From assembly GCA_944381085.1 (NCBI GenBank), contig CALWJX010000024.1:1-37421 (forward strand): DNA of 37,421 bases, in the 5' to 3' direction. Origin of the DNA: an uncultured Clostridia bacterium (GTDB lineage: Bacteria; Bacillota; Clostridia; Oscillospirales; CAG-272). The notes beneath the pieces are model-generated. The model was not told the origin of the DNA, did no database searches, and saw only the letters and a program-made list of their open reading frames with translations. Made by a program: the position numbers and the translations under genes. Positions 9,265-17,378 of the stretch are shown in pieces; the stretch's first letter is position 1, and every line of letters starts with the position of its first letter.

Positions 9265-9729
9265 ATGGAAAAAAATAAAAAAACAATTAAAAAGTTCAGA
9301 ATATGTCCTTCTTGTTTGTATTTTTTATTGGAAAAATGGTTGAAGGAAATGAGTAAGAAAGGATTGCATGTTTTTGATTGTAAAGTATGTGTTTATTATT
9401 TTGAAAAGGGCATGCCTCAGGAAAAAGAGTATTTTGTATATGATGCAGGGTGGATAGGCGAAGGAAGATACAGTATTCCATTAAGATACCCATTTCTAAC
9501 TCAAACATATGGAGTTAAAAAAGAAAAATCGAAATTAAATAAAAACAGCATTAAAAAACATAATACTATTATGGAGGTAGATACAAGAAAGATTGATATA
9601 AAAAATGATACGGGATATAAAGAGTTGAAGCGAGACAGAAATAGACTATATGCTTTGTTGACTATTAGAAATATCTGTTTTATATTGGGCTTAGTTATAA
9701 TACTTATTATTATTAACATTAACCGATAA
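9265..9729 (+). CDS. DUF2812-like membrane-associated protein
   Basis: The 154-residue protein starts at ATG 9265 after GAGG (9256-9259); an upstream ATG in the same frame lacks a ribosome site. The first part (KKFRICP...WLKEMSKKGLHV...YYFEKGMPQEKEYFVYD) matches the DUF2812 pattern I know: a small beta domain with a WLxxMxxKG motif. One hydrophobic C-terminal helix (about residues 130-152) should anchor it in the membrane. DUF2812 proteins in Firmicutes often accompany PadR-type regulators, but none is present here. It is AT-rich compared with the AraC gene next to it and sits at the left edge of an accessory island. Function is unknown. Confidence 0.75.
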   Translation: MEKNKKTIKKFRICPSCLYFLLEKWLKEMSKKGLHVFDCKVCVYYFEKGMPQEKEYFVYDAGWIGEGRYSIPLRYPFLTQTYGVKKEKSKLNKNSIKKHNTIMEVDTRKIDIKNDTGYKELKRDRNRLYALLTIRNICFILGLVIILIIININR

Positions 9730-9904
9730 CAAAAGGTATAGCAAGTGGATAAAAAAGCGCCGTGGTCAACCTCCTAATAAAGATGAATGACCATCGTAAG
9801 CTAAAATTTTCGTAATTATAGCGTGACAGAAATATTGTCGTAATCCCAAAATAAATAAACGAGCAAAAGGTATCCTAAACGACACTTATATTGGGGGAGA
9901 GAAT

Positions 9905-10726
9905 ATGGAAATACAGGATTTTTTTGATACAAACAGCGTAAGTCTTGATGTATGCGAGCTGTATGAGGACTATTGCGAAGAAAAAGGAAAGAAACCGGCG
10001 CTTAATACAGTTCGAAAAAAATTAAGCGAGCAGTACTCGGAAGAACCAGACCTATATATAGTGTTGAATATGACATTGTATTGGAATGGATTGAAAAGCG
10101 GATTTATAGACGAGAAAAGCAGAAAATACTTAAAAGAACTAAAACCGGAGGAAATACAGGCTGCATTTGACGAAAGAGATGCGGAGCTAATTTACGAAGT
10201 TATAGAAAAACTACTTGAATCTGAGCCTATAAAGCCTGTAAGAAAGAAAATTGACTATAGTAATCCCGGGTCAAAGAATTGGAAAATGGGTGATATTTAC
10301 GCCTACAAAATAACAGGAGAAGAAGCTGAATCTTTAGGTATCGCAGGTAAATATGCGTTGATATATTGTTACAATATAGAAAAACAATCAACGCGGACAA
10401 ACTATGTTGACGCATATATTCTGCTATACTTGGGTGAAACTTTGACTGAAGATTTAAATCTTTTGTTACAAAATTCTGTTTTTCTTCCGGTAGATAAGGA
10501 ACTTTTATATCGTTATCATTTCTTTGAAACGCACGATAAATATCCAACGGACAAACTCATATATATGGGTAATAAAGTAGATATCGAATTTCCAATTGAT
10601 GAACAAATCCCTAAAAATTCATTATATTATTTATATACACACTGGGAGAACTTTGTGCATACTGTTTGCTTCCGATTCGGTGTATGGAAAAAATATGGAG
10701 AAGGGCATGAAAAATTCAAAATATAG
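9905..10726 (+). CDS. Immunity-like protein of unknown family
   Basis: This 273-residue soluble protein has no signal peptide or membrane segment. The N-terminal ~100 residues are helical and acidic. From about residue 125 it has WKMGDIYAYKITGEEAESLGIAGKYALIY, a GD-x-(Y/F)-x beta-strand pattern resembling Imm26-type immunity domains, followed by further beta-strands. The resemblance is by eye and weak. A GGGGGAGAG tract precedes the ATG. It is followed by a decayed toxin-like tail and two more small orphan genes, which supports a role as a stranded immunity gene. It could equally be a phage- or stress-related hypothetical. Confidence 0.55.
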   Translation: MEIQDFFDTNSVSLDVCELYEDYCEEKGKKPALNTVRKKLSEQYSEEPDLYIVLNMTLYWNGLKSGFIDEKSRKYLKELKPEEIQAAFDERDAELIYEVIEKLLESEPIKPVRKKIDYSNPGSKNWKMGDIYAYKITGEEAESLGIAGKYALIYCYNIEKQSTRTNYVDAYILLYLGETLTEDLNLLLQNSVFLPVDKELLYRYHFFETHDKYPTDKLIYMGNKVDIEFPIDEQIPKNSLYYLYTHWENFVHTVCFRFGVWKKYGEGHEKFKI

Positions 10727-10758
10727 ATAAGGGTATACTGTGGCATATCACATTAATT

Positions 10759-10836
10759 ATGCTAAATAATATGAAGAAAAATACTATCGGCTTGCCAACG
10801 GACTCTGTAATGATTATTATATCAAAGGATGAATAA
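10759..10836 (+). pseudogene. Second decayed toxin-like C-terminal tail
   Basis: A short frame ends in KKNTIGLPTDSVMIIISKDE and stops at 10834-10836, overlapping the 5' end of the next gene region. Over about 45 bp the DNA matches 291-335 closely, apart from two fewer A in the poly-A run. There is no convincing ribosome site. It looks like the residual end of the same gene family found decayed at the window's left end. A translated leader peptide coupled to the next gene is the alternative. Confidence 0.4.
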
Positions 10837-10837
10837 T

Positions 10838-11092
10838 ATGAAAAGTTTTAAATCTATGGAAGAAATGTGTGAAACACTGCTGAGAGGAAATGAAATACAA
10901 TTTTCATACAATTCACAGTTGTTTTGCATTTTTGCACATTTTGAAGGAGAATGTATTACCGGATGTGACATAGGAAAAGCCTACGAAGATTTGACCTTTG
11001 TTAAATTGTCGGATTTAAAAAATTTTCTTATTTTGGGAAAAAGGTTTGAAGAAATTTTTGATTCTATTATAATTATAGACAGAGTAATATAA
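10838..11092 (+). CDS. Small orphan protein of an immunity-like family
   Basis: I place the start at ATG 10838, since AAAGGA lies at good distance, rather than at 10829. The 84-residue protein begins MKSFKSMEEMCETLLRGNEI and then FSYNSQLF, and ends in a helix (GKRFEEIFDSI). I recognise this layout (SMEEM..L..G.EIEFSYNGK, later a KL.(D/E)I helix) from many small uncharacterised Firmicutes proteins often found in polymorphic-toxin loci. No enzyme motif is visible. It follows a decayed toxin-like tail directly, supporting an inferred immunity role. AT-rich. Confidence 0.6.
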   Translation: MKSFKSMEEMCETLLRGNEIQFSYNSQLFCIFAHFEGECITGCDIGKAYEDLTFVKLSDLKNFLILGKRFEEIFDSIIIIDRVI

Positions 11093-11156
11093 AAATCCGT
11101 ATGAAAACATTTACATTTCTGATTATTTGCATATTTCAATATGAAAGGAATGCTTT

Positions 11157-11588
11157 ATGGTTGAAAATTTATTAACACAAATAATTGGCGGGAAAATAAA
11201 TAATATAAGCAGGGTTTGCGATTTAATATGTATTGAAATCAGTAATAATAATAAAAATATATTTATACATATTCAGTCGTTTTTCAGAATATTAAAAAAT
11301 AATAAAGTTATTATCTCTGGTGAGGATATTTATAGATGTAAAAAAGATATTAATCCTGATAATTTTAATTGGGATATTCCGGGTGATTCAATTTTTGATG
11401 AGGCGGTAAAGAATTATTATTCAATATTAACTAACTCTCAAATTATTGAAGCCGAGAAAAATATTACGGGTGATTTATACATTTTATTGGAAAATAATTT
11501 ATTTTTACAGATAATAGTGGATACAAGTGAATCTGAAGAAAAATACCGTGTTTTTGATGATTTCCAAAGTTTTATAATGAAAAATTGA
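11157..11588 (+). CDS. Putative immunity-like protein
   Basis: The 143-residue soluble protein is preceded by GAAAGGA before the ATG. The sequence order (NLLTQIIGGKI, then IHIQSFFRIL..NKVIISGEDIY, then FNWDIPGDSIFDE, then GDLYILLENNLFLQIIVDTSESEEKYRVF) matches a Firmicutes hypothetical family I recall, with HIQCxWRI, DIY, FDWDxxGxNxFD and a C-terminal WRxF. Those are commonly found next to toxin modules. There are no catalytic motifs. The neighbouring gene cluster is AT-rich and all orphan. The gene ends 48 bp from the convergent AlbA_2 regulator, with no obvious terminator between them. Confidence 0.6.
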   Translation: MVENLLTQIIGGKINNISRVCDLICIEISNNNKNIFIHIQSFFRILKNNKVIISGEDIYRCKKDINPDNFNWDIPGDSIFDEAVKNYYSILTNSQIIEAEKNITGDLYILLENNLFLQIIVDTSESEEKYRVFDDFQSFIMKN

Positions 11589-11636
11589 AATGAGTGTTCT
11601 GACTCTTTGCCGGCTGAATCGTTATTATGTGATCTC

Positions 11637-13070
11637 TTATGCTTTAAGTTTATAAATTCTGTTTTCGCCGCTTCCCTCGGAAACGATAATTTCTTCGTTT
11701 ATCATTTCCGAAAGTATTTCTTTTACCCTTGCGGACTTTAAGCCGAGTAATTCGGCAATATCGGTACTTTTTGCGTAAACGTTATCCGTAAGATAGTAAA
11801 TAACCGCCTGTTTGTGCGCGTCGGCATTTGATGCTGATTTTTTATTTTCATCTATCTTGGTTTTATTTTCAACGCTTTTGCCGATTGGCAACGTTAAAAT
11901 AATCCTGTCGGGGTCAAAGCTCTCGATAATTGCCGGAGCGTCCCAGCCTTGATTTTTCCAGACCGAGAAAATATTGGGAATACCGCTGCCAGAGCTCTCG
12001 CCGATGTCAATAATATTGAACATTTTGACAAGCGCGCTGTTTCGAGGGTCGGAGATGCCGCCGCTCTTTGCGGTTTCAACGTCGATACGGAATCCGCCGG
12101 GGTTGGAAAAAGTTATGATGTCTTTCTTTTTTATAATTGAAATTCCTTGTTTTCCATAATAATCCGCGTTGATAATACAGTTAGCCAGCGCCTCACGCAA
12201 AGCTTCGTGAACAGGGGCATCATCAATATTGCCTTTGACGTCCTCAGTAATATTGTTGTAAACGCGAAAATAAAAATCATATACATTTCCGCTCCAATCT
12301 CCCGACGAAGAAAAAACACGCTCTGAACAATGAGTATCGGAATCCATCCGCTCCTGATAATCAAGAAAATATGACGGAAATTCTTTTTTTATCTCATATT
12401 CATAACCGAACATCAGAAGTCCCGCGGCAGTAGGATGAAGCTTGCCGTCATTACCTTTTCCTGCCGCACCGACACCGCGGAGAAATTCCGCGTCCTCAGG
12501 TTTTTCCCCAATGTTCCCGGGACGACATGCTTTCATACGAATCCGGTATTGTTTTACACTGTCATAATCAAACACCTCAAGCCCCATATTTTCAAGCACC
12601 GCCATATCTTGTGTTTCCAAGGCGGCGTCGCGCAACATCGTTTGTACTTCTTCTTTTGTGCATTTATAATCACCTTCACCGTTGCGGCGATAACTTCCCG
12701 ACAGCGGATTTCCGTCAATAAATACAGGTTTATCATTTCGATGAGCGCGAGGTACACGAATCGCGACAATGCGCTTGCCGTCTACTTTTTCAACGGTTAC
12801 ATCTTTTTCTGAAAGAATATTTGCGCTGACTTTGTTTGAATCGTTTAAGCCGTCCCAAAAATCATTGATAAGCTTTTCAGGGTCAGGCAGATTTATGGGA
12901 TGAAGAGTTTTATCGGAATGTTCCTCAACGCCGAGCAGAATAATGCCGCCCAATGTGTTGGCAAACGCCGAATATGTTTCCCAAATACTTTGAGGCAGAC
13001 CGCCGAGAGCTTTTTTTGCTTCAATTCTGTTATTTTCTTTGTATTTTTCAATATTTGAGAAATCAATCAT
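11637..13070 (-). CDS. AlbA_2 (Schlafen-type) RecG-like transcriptional regulator
   Basis: The start is ATG 13070, because AGGAGG lies 6-7 nt upstream; the open frame continues 69 codons further through a hairpin and is not coding there. The protein has 477 residues. The N-terminal AlbA_2 domain (about 5-125) is recognised by FSNIEKYKENNRIEAKKALGGLP, then SAFANTLGGIILLGVEE. The middle (about 300-400) is a GHKL-type ATPase-like domain (HEALREALANCIINADYYG, then ITFSNPGGF, then NPRNSALVKMF). The C-terminal ~60 residues form a winged helix (KQAVIYYLTDNVYAKSTDIAELLGLKSARVKEILSEM). Such proteins are usually annotated as putative DNA-binding or RecG-like regulators; the regulon is unknown. It is convergent with the immunity-like cluster. 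Confidence 0.85.
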   Translation of the reverse strand: MIDFSNIEKYKENNRIEAKKALGGLPQSIWETYSAFANTLGGIILLGVEEHSDKTLHPINLPDPEKLINDFWDGLNDSNKVSANILSEKDVTVEKVDGKRIVAIRVPRAHRNDKPVFIDGNPLSGSYRRNGEGDYKCTKEEVQTMLRDAALETQDMAVLENMGLEVFDYDSVKQYRIRMKACRPGNIGEKPEDAEFLRGVGAAGKGNDGKLHPTAAGLLMFGYEYEIKKEFPSYFLDYQERMDSDTHCSERVFSSSGDWSGNVYDFYFRVYNNITEDVKGNIDDAPVHEALREALANCIINADYYGKQGISIIKKKDIITFSNPGGFRIDVETAKSGGISDPRNSALVKMFNIIDIGESSGSGIPNIFSVWKNQGWDAPAIIESFDPDRIILTLPIGKSVENKTKIDENKKSASNADAHKQAVIYYLTDNVYAKSTDIAELLGLKSARVKEILSEMINEEIIVSEGSGENRIYKLKA

Positions 13071-13196
13071 TTCGGTTCCTCCTGACTGTATATTTAAATT
13101 TATTTGCGGCATTGAAGACAGAAAAGGCGTAAATTGAAATGAACTTAAAAAACAAGATAGCTTTTTCAGTACAATCCGATTTAATACATATAAGAC

Positions 13197-13239
13197 AAAA
13201 ACCGGTCGCACTGATTTAAATTCCGCGCGACCGGTCTTT
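13197..13239 (-). terminator. Terminator-like hairpin upstream of the AlbA_2 gene
   Basis: ACCGGTCGC (13201-13209) pairs with GCGACCGGT (13227-13235). On the minus strand a T-tract follows (13197-13200). It probably ends the 13381-13803 lipoprotein transcript. The rest of 13071-13380 shows nothing I can support. Confidence 0.65.
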
Positions 13240-13380
13240 CTATACATTTTTATGCTTTCGGGGTTATCACTTATCATGGCTTACCGTTGTCATCATACGT
13301 CAGATAAAATCTTTATACTTATTATCGCACCTCGCCAAACATACAAAACGTATATGAATGATAAAATGTATCCGGAAAAA

Positions 13381-13803
13381 TTATGCCTTTTCGAATATTT
13401 CCTTTGCTTTGCTGCTTAACGTGAAAATGATGCAATTGCCGTTGATTGTTCCGTCGTCTTTAGCGTCGTCGTAAGCGGAAGTATCTTTCTTTCCGTCCTC
13501 GTCCTCTACAGTAAGGAAATCTTTAATATCTCCGGAAGACGGACACTTTACAATGATGGCAATGTTAAGACCGTTGACACAGGAAATGATTTCATAGCTG
13601 TCCAGTCTTTCAATCTGTTCATCGGTCAGCATTGTCTTTATAACACCCATTACCACAGAATCGTCAGCCGACACGGAGGATACCGTATATCCTTCATCTT
13701 CAAACGCCTTTTTGATGCTTTCGGATTTGTCGCAGCTCACCAGAGAGAAAACCATAATTACGACAAAGGTAAGGCAAAGAACCTTTATAACACTTTTTTT
13801 CAT
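13381..13803 (-). CDS. Small lipoprotein
   Basis: The 140-residue precursor has a basic N-terminus, a hydrophobic stretch and the lipobox LVSC with the lipidated Cys at about residue 24. The mature ~116 residues would be anchored on the outer face of the membrane. The mature part begins DKSESIKKAFEDEGYTVSSV and contains a central hydrophobic strand region (YEIISCVNGLNIAIIVKC); no known fold is recognised. AGGAG lies upstream. Its perfect-consensus promoter faces that of a TetR regulator across a palindrome, so the two are probably co-regulated. The function is unknown; an envelope-stress or drug-sensing role is possible but unsupported. Confidence 0.8.
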   Translation of the reverse strand: MKKSVIKVLCLTFVVIMVFSLVSCDKSESIKKAFEDEGYTVSSVSADDSVVMGVIKTMLTDEQIERLDSYEIISCVNGLNIAIIVKCPSSGDIKDFLTVEDEDGKKDTSAYDDAKDDGTINGNCIIFTLSSKAKEIFEKA

Positions 13804-13821
13804 AACTTGTCTCCTTTGATA

Positions 13822-13850
13822 TTGACAATTTTTAAATAAGCCTGTATAAT
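13822..13850 (+). promoter_or_regulatory. Consensus sigma-A promoter of the TetR gene
   Basis: TTGACA (13822-13827), exact 17-bp spacer, TATAAT (13845-13850): a full consensus match pointing at the TetR gene. Confidence 0.85.
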
Positions 13851-13870
13851 TACAGTGATGACAACTGTAA
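13850..13870. promoter_or_regulatory. Putative TetR operator (palindrome)
   Basis: TTACAGT (13850-13856) and ACTGTAA (13864-13870) are perfect inverted 7-mers with a 7-bp spacer. The site covers the TetR transcription start and lies just downstream of the divergent lipoprotein promoter, so one bound dimer could block both directions. Confidence 0.65.
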
Positions 13871-13878
13871 CTACTGTT

Positions 13879-13907
13879 ATTATACTACACATGAATTGAT
13901 TTGTCAA
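13879..13907 (-). promoter_or_regulatory. Consensus sigma-A promoter of the lipoprotein gene
   Basis: On the minus strand TTGACA (13907-13902), 17-bp spacer, TATAAT (13884-13879). It is a mirror of the TetR promoter on the other side of the palindrome. Confidence 0.85.
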
Positions 13908-13947
13908 TCAAAGATTTTACGGATATTACAAAAAAGAGGATTATGTA

Positions 13948-14496
13948 ATGAGCGGTGACAGAATGAGCGGATTAAACCGTCACAACAAAACGCTTAATAA
14001 CACTTTAAGAGAAAGCATACAGGAGGCTCTTGTGCTGCTTTTGAAAGAAAAGAGCTATGCCGACATAACTATAAGTGAAATCTGCAGAAAAGCCGGATTT
14101 TCAAGAACAGGATTTTATTCCAATTACAGTTCAAAGGACGATGTTTTCTACCGGGTATTGTATTCGGCTTTAGATGAAATTACGACACGCCTCGGCTCAC
14201 CCTTTTCAAAAAAACTCAGTATCGAATGGTACGAAAATGTCTTTAAAATCATAAAAGACAATGCCGATTTTTTCAGTCTCGTATCAAAAGAGGATTATTA
14301 CGGTATGTTTTATTCATCTTTCAACAAAATCATCATGGAGCAAAACGACTTTGGAGAAAAAGAACGGTATAGCAGACTTATCTGGGGCGGCGGATTTCTG
14401 AATATCGTGATTTTCTGGCTTAATTCTGGAATGACGGAGCCCGTCGGCAATCTGGCTGAATACTGTCACAAAAAACTTTCGCCCATATTGCTATGA
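13948..14496 (+). CDS. TetR/AcrR-family transcriptional regulator
   Basis: The 182-residue protein carries an N-terminal TetR helix-turn-helix (about residues 25-65): LVLLLKEKSYADITISEICRKAGFSRTGFYSNYSSKDDVFY. The C-terminal ligand domain is helical and divergent, ending in a hydrophobic stretch around LNIVIFWLNSG. The ATG at 13948 follows GAGGA; ATG 13963 is an alternative. It is driven by a perfect-consensus promoter overlapping a palindrome, which fits autorepression. The divergent lipoprotein is the most likely second target. No transporter is adjacent, unlike many TetR loci. The ligand is unknown. Confidence 0.9.
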   Translation: MSGDRMSGLNRHNKTLNNTLRESIQEALVLLLKEKSYADITISEICRKAGFSRTGFYSNYSSKDDVFYRVLYSALDEITTRLGSPFSKKLSIEWYENVFKIIKDNADFFSLVSKEDYYGMFYSSFNKIIMEQNDFGEKERYSRLIWGGGFLNIVIFWLNSGMTEPVGNLAEYCHKKLSPILL

Positions 14497-14512
14497 GTTC
14501 ATCCTCTTATCC

Positions 14513-16309
14513 TCATTTGTTTTCACAAAAGCGAATATACCTGAGAATCGCTTCGGCATTGACTGCGCTTTCCCATGGACGGTAGCTGCAGCCTGTGGGT
14601 CTTCCGTTGTCGTAATACTCGGAATATACCCCGCTCTCGTCTACAATGTCTATCATTGTTTCAAGCCATTGTTCGGCGTCATTATCGCCGAATTTAATTT
14701 TAGCGTCGAGCAGCATACCGTATTCATACCCGACGGCACGCCCGGAAAAACTCCGTATACGGTCTTCAATTTCTTTGACCTGAGATTTCAGAATTTCACG
14801 CGGCACCGTATCGTTGTCAATAAAAAGCATAGTCAGCGCAACGGCATTGACACTGTATATATCCCGTGTTTTTTTCTCTCTTTTTTGTTTCAGACAGGCT
14901 GGACATACGTAATATTCCCCGCTGTTGTACAGCTGTGAAAAACTTCCGCAGTCCTCGCATACTCCCTTGCGTGTCTCGGCGTAAATCAGCCGGTCTCTTC
15001 TCTTCGGATTGTTCGTGATTATAATTTTTCCGTTGAAAAAGTTGTCAAGAAAAGAATTTTTAACCGTACTGTAGTTGTTTTCCCATTCGGGCTTTATCAG
15101 ACCGGGCGCGTTTTGATTCAGATAGGAAAGCAAAGCTTTCTCGCTTTCAATATACAAAAAGGTAGCTTCGCTGCTTCCGTCGTTCAGACAGGTCCTGGGC
15201 AAAAGACCTCCCGCCACATACGTCTCGTCGCCGTTGAAAGACAACATATTATTATGTATGCCGCTGTTCTGCAAGCCGTTTGCCCACAGAAGCATAGGCA
15301 TTATTTCATCAATAAAGTCTTTGTCCTTTGTGGCTTTGTAATAATCAAACGCCTGAAGGATAAGACACGAGGTAATTTCGGCGCTGTCATTTTCATGCTC
15401 GTGAAAAACGCCTCTCATTGCAAGGTCCTGCGCGTTTTTGATGTGACCGTATTTTTTAAATACTCCAAAATAATAGCTCAAAAGTTTTCTGGCTTCCTCG
15501 TACATCTCAAAAGCTATCAGGTATCTTGAAACATAATACTGATCTCTGACATAGCACAAATGGTAGAATTCTCCGGCAATATACGCCCCGGTGTCACTCT
15601 GCTGTACTTTTATAGCCAGCGCGATTTCCTCAAGCAGTTTATAAACTTCCGGATGCTTCGCGCACACCTTGCTGTCCTTTATTTTGCCGAAAATCGAAAG
15701 ACCGTCGAAAAAAGCGTTCCAATGTTTCACGGTTCTGTTCAGACTTTCGCTGTCAGTGGATTTGGCAAGAATATCTTCACACTCCCCGACGCTGTATGCC
15801 GTCGCAAAAGCAATCCTGCCTTTTCCGGGCTGAAGCGTCAGCTCCGCTCCCCTTTCATCGGTCAGCATAGAACAGTTCTTCCCCGATACTTTGAGGTATG
15901 CGTCCGTCCCCGAGGGATAAAAAAAGAATACGCAGGCGGTCTTTGGGGTGAACAATACATTTTCGCTTGAAGACAGCCATGCGGTATCCGCACCGGTTTG
16001 AATCCGGAAACCGATTTCACGGTTCAGGTCAAACGCGCGGTAAAATATATTGTCCTCACAGTCTATCCAATCGGTCAAAGTACCGATTTTATTTTCACCC
16101 TCAAAAATTTCATGGACTCTTACCGGCGAATGGTACAGATGATGTGACTTTACATAAATGTTTTTGTCTTTTAATCTCATTGAGAAAAAGGACAGTGTGG
16201 AATAATCAGGACCGAAAATCTGGGTAATATCCGCGCCCTGTAAGAACGCGCACATTTTGCCGTTTCCTACCGCAACGGATCTGTCGCTTATTTTGTTGTT
16301 TCTCTCCAT
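14513..16309 (-). CDS. Six-hairpin glycosidase-like protein with an inserted zinc ribbon
   Basis: The 598-residue protein has no signal peptide. The N-terminal ~210 residues are beta-rich, followed by an (alpha/alpha)6 toroid typical of GH15-like enzymes: FYHLCYVRDQYYVSRYLIAFEMYEEA (about 248-272), FHEHENDSAEITSC (about 302-315) and FNGDETYVAGG (about 358-368, candidate catalytic acids). Unusually, a four-Cys zinc ribbon (Cys 451, 454, 469, 472: CxxC-x14-CxxC) sits inside the helical domain. The C-terminal part resumes with GYEYGMLLDAKIKF and CSYRPWESAVNAEAILRY. The ATG follows AAAGGA. It is transcribed alone from its own consensus promoter, divergent from thyX, and ends tail-to-tail 16 bp from the TetR gene. 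GH family and substrate are unassigned. Confidence 0.7.
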   Translation of the reverse strand: MERNNKISDRSVAVGNGKMCAFLQGADITQIFGPDYSTLSFFSMRLKDKNIYVKSHHLYHSPVRVHEIFEGENKIGTLTDWIDCEDNIFYRAFDLNREIGFRIQTGADTAWLSSSENVLFTPKTACVFFFYPSGTDAYLKVSGKNCSMLTDERGAELTLQPGKGRIAFATAYSVGECEDILAKSTDSESLNRTVKHWNAFFDGLSIFGKIKDSKVCAKHPEVYKLLEEIALAIKVQQSDTGAYIAGEFYHLCYVRDQYYVSRYLIAFEMYEEARKLLSYYFGVFKKYGHIKNAQDLAMRGVFHEHENDSAEITSCLILQAFDYYKATKDKDFIDEIMPMLLWANGLQNSGIHNNMLSFNGDETYVAGGLLPRTCLNDGSSEATFLYIESEKALLSYLNQNAPGLIKPEWENNYSTVKNSFLDNFFNGKIIITNNPKRRDRLIYAETRKGVCEDCGSFSQLYNSGEYYVCPACLKQKREKKTRDIYSVNAVALTMLFIDNDTVPREILKSQVKEIEDRIRSFSGRAVGYEYGMLLDAKIKFGDNDAEQWLETMIDIVDESGVYSEYYDNGRPTGCSYRPWESAVNAEAILRYIRFCENK

Positions 16310-16519
16310 GGAATCATTCCTTTCTTTGCAAAGTATTTCCGGATCTTATCGGATTTAAGCCGTTGCAATTTGTTTAAATGTACCGTTTTTCACCGTATTT
16401 GCGCACATTATAATAATCACCTTTTATCCGCGCGCTCGCATACGGCAGGTAAATCATTATTCTCCTGTTTTCTGTACGCTGTATGCAAATGCAGAAAATA
16501 AACATTATCGTAACTAACG

Positions 16520-16539
16520 TACATTATGCCATACATTAT
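16520..16539. repeat. Direct repeat over the glycosidase promoter -10
   Basis: TACATTAT occurs at 16520-16527 and 16532-16539, a 12-bp period covering the -10 and transcription start of the minus-strand glycosidase-like gene. It could be a regulator site; no regulator is identified. Confidence 0.35.
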
Positions 16540-16563
16540 ATCACATGCAGCCACAGGTGTCAA
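16535..16563 (-). promoter_or_regulatory. Consensus promoter of the zinc-ribbon glycosidase-like gene
   Basis: TTGACA (16563-16558), 17-bp spacer, TATAAT (16540-16535) on the minus strand, giving a leader of about 220 nt before the ATG at 16309. I recognise no riboswitch in that leader. Confidence 0.8.
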
Positions 16564-16581
16564 GAATATAACCCGGCGCTG

Positions 16582-16610
16582 TTGACAATTTTTCTCGGAC
16601 ATGTTATAAT
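16582..16610 (+). promoter_or_regulatory. Consensus promoter of thyX
   Basis: TTGACA (16582-16587), 17-bp spacer, TATAAT (16605-16610). It lies 18 bp from the divergent promoter. Confidence 0.85.
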
Positions 16611-16679
16611 TAATAAAACACATAAATTTACAAGGCTTTGCAAAAATCTTATTTCCCAACAGAAAGGCGTCTTACATAT

Positions 16680-17360
16680 ATGAAAGTAGAATTGATAAAT
16701 TATACTAAAAACCCCGTGGAGGCAATTGAAAAAGCGGCAAGTACGTGCTATGACAGTCAGCCGACAGGCGGCAAAATAATGAAACACTGCTACAAAAGCG
16801 GTCATCACAGTGTACTTGAATTTGCCGATTTTACTTTTAAAATTTCCGGAGTAAGCCGGGCGCTTACACATCAGCTTGTAAGACACAGAATGGCAAGCTA
16901 TGCGCAGCGGTCACAGAGGTATTGCGAGGAAGACGGTTTTGAATTTGTGACTCCCGCGAGCATCGCTAAAAACGAAACCGCAAGCAAGAGATATAATGAG
17001 GTAATCGAAAGTATAAAACAAGCCTACTCAGAGCTCATTGATATGGGTATCAAAGCAGAAGACGCAAGAATGCTTTTGCCCAACGCGTGCTGTTCCGAAA
17101 TATGCGTGAAGATGAATCTGCGCGAATTTATTCATTTTTGCAACGAAAGACTTTGCGCCTGCGCTCAGTGGGAAATACGCGAGCTTGCAAAAAAAATGGC
17201 TGAGGAGGTTTATCGCGTCGAGCCGGCGCTCGGGGAATATCTTGTCCCGAAATGTGAAGCGCACGCGCCGTATTGTTTCTGCACCGAATCAAAATCAAGA
17301 AGCTGCGGACGCCATCCTTTGATTTCGGAGTACTTCGGTAAAGAAACCGTCCGTAAATAA
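16680..17360 (+). CDS. thyX: Flavin-dependent thymidylate synthase ThyX
   Basis: ThyX methylates dUMP to dTMP using methylene-tetrahydrofolate, FAD and NADPH. The 226-residue protein has the diagnostic RHRxxxxxxxS motif (RHRMASYAQRS, residues 68-78), the SGHHSVLEF region that precedes it, and the conserved later segment LLPNACCSEICVKMNLREFIHFCNERL. Its length is normal for the family. The start at 16680 is chosen because AAAGG precedes it and the N-terminus is canonical; the longer frame has no support. It is transcribed from its own perfect-consensus promoter, with a terminator-like stem after it. It replaces ThyA for DNA-precursor synthesis if no thyA exists elsewhere. Confidence 0.96.
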   Translation: MKVELINYTKNPVEAIEKAASTCYDSQPTGGKIMKHCYKSGHHSVLEFADFTFKISGVSRALTHQLVRHRMASYAQRSQRYCEEDGFEFVTPASIAKNETASKRYNEVIESIKQAYSELIDMGIKAEDARMLLPNACCSEICVKMNLREFIHFCNERLCACAQWEIRELAKKMAEEVYRVEPALGEYLVPKCEAHAPYCFCTESKSRSCGRHPLISEYFGKETVRK

Positions 17361-17378
17361 TATAAATCTTTAAAAAAA

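Noticed and set aside
13071..13277. N-terminal extension of the AlbA_2 regulator by 69 codons
   Set aside because: The extension crosses a terminator hairpin and has no family resemblance, while AGGAGG fits the ATG at 13070.
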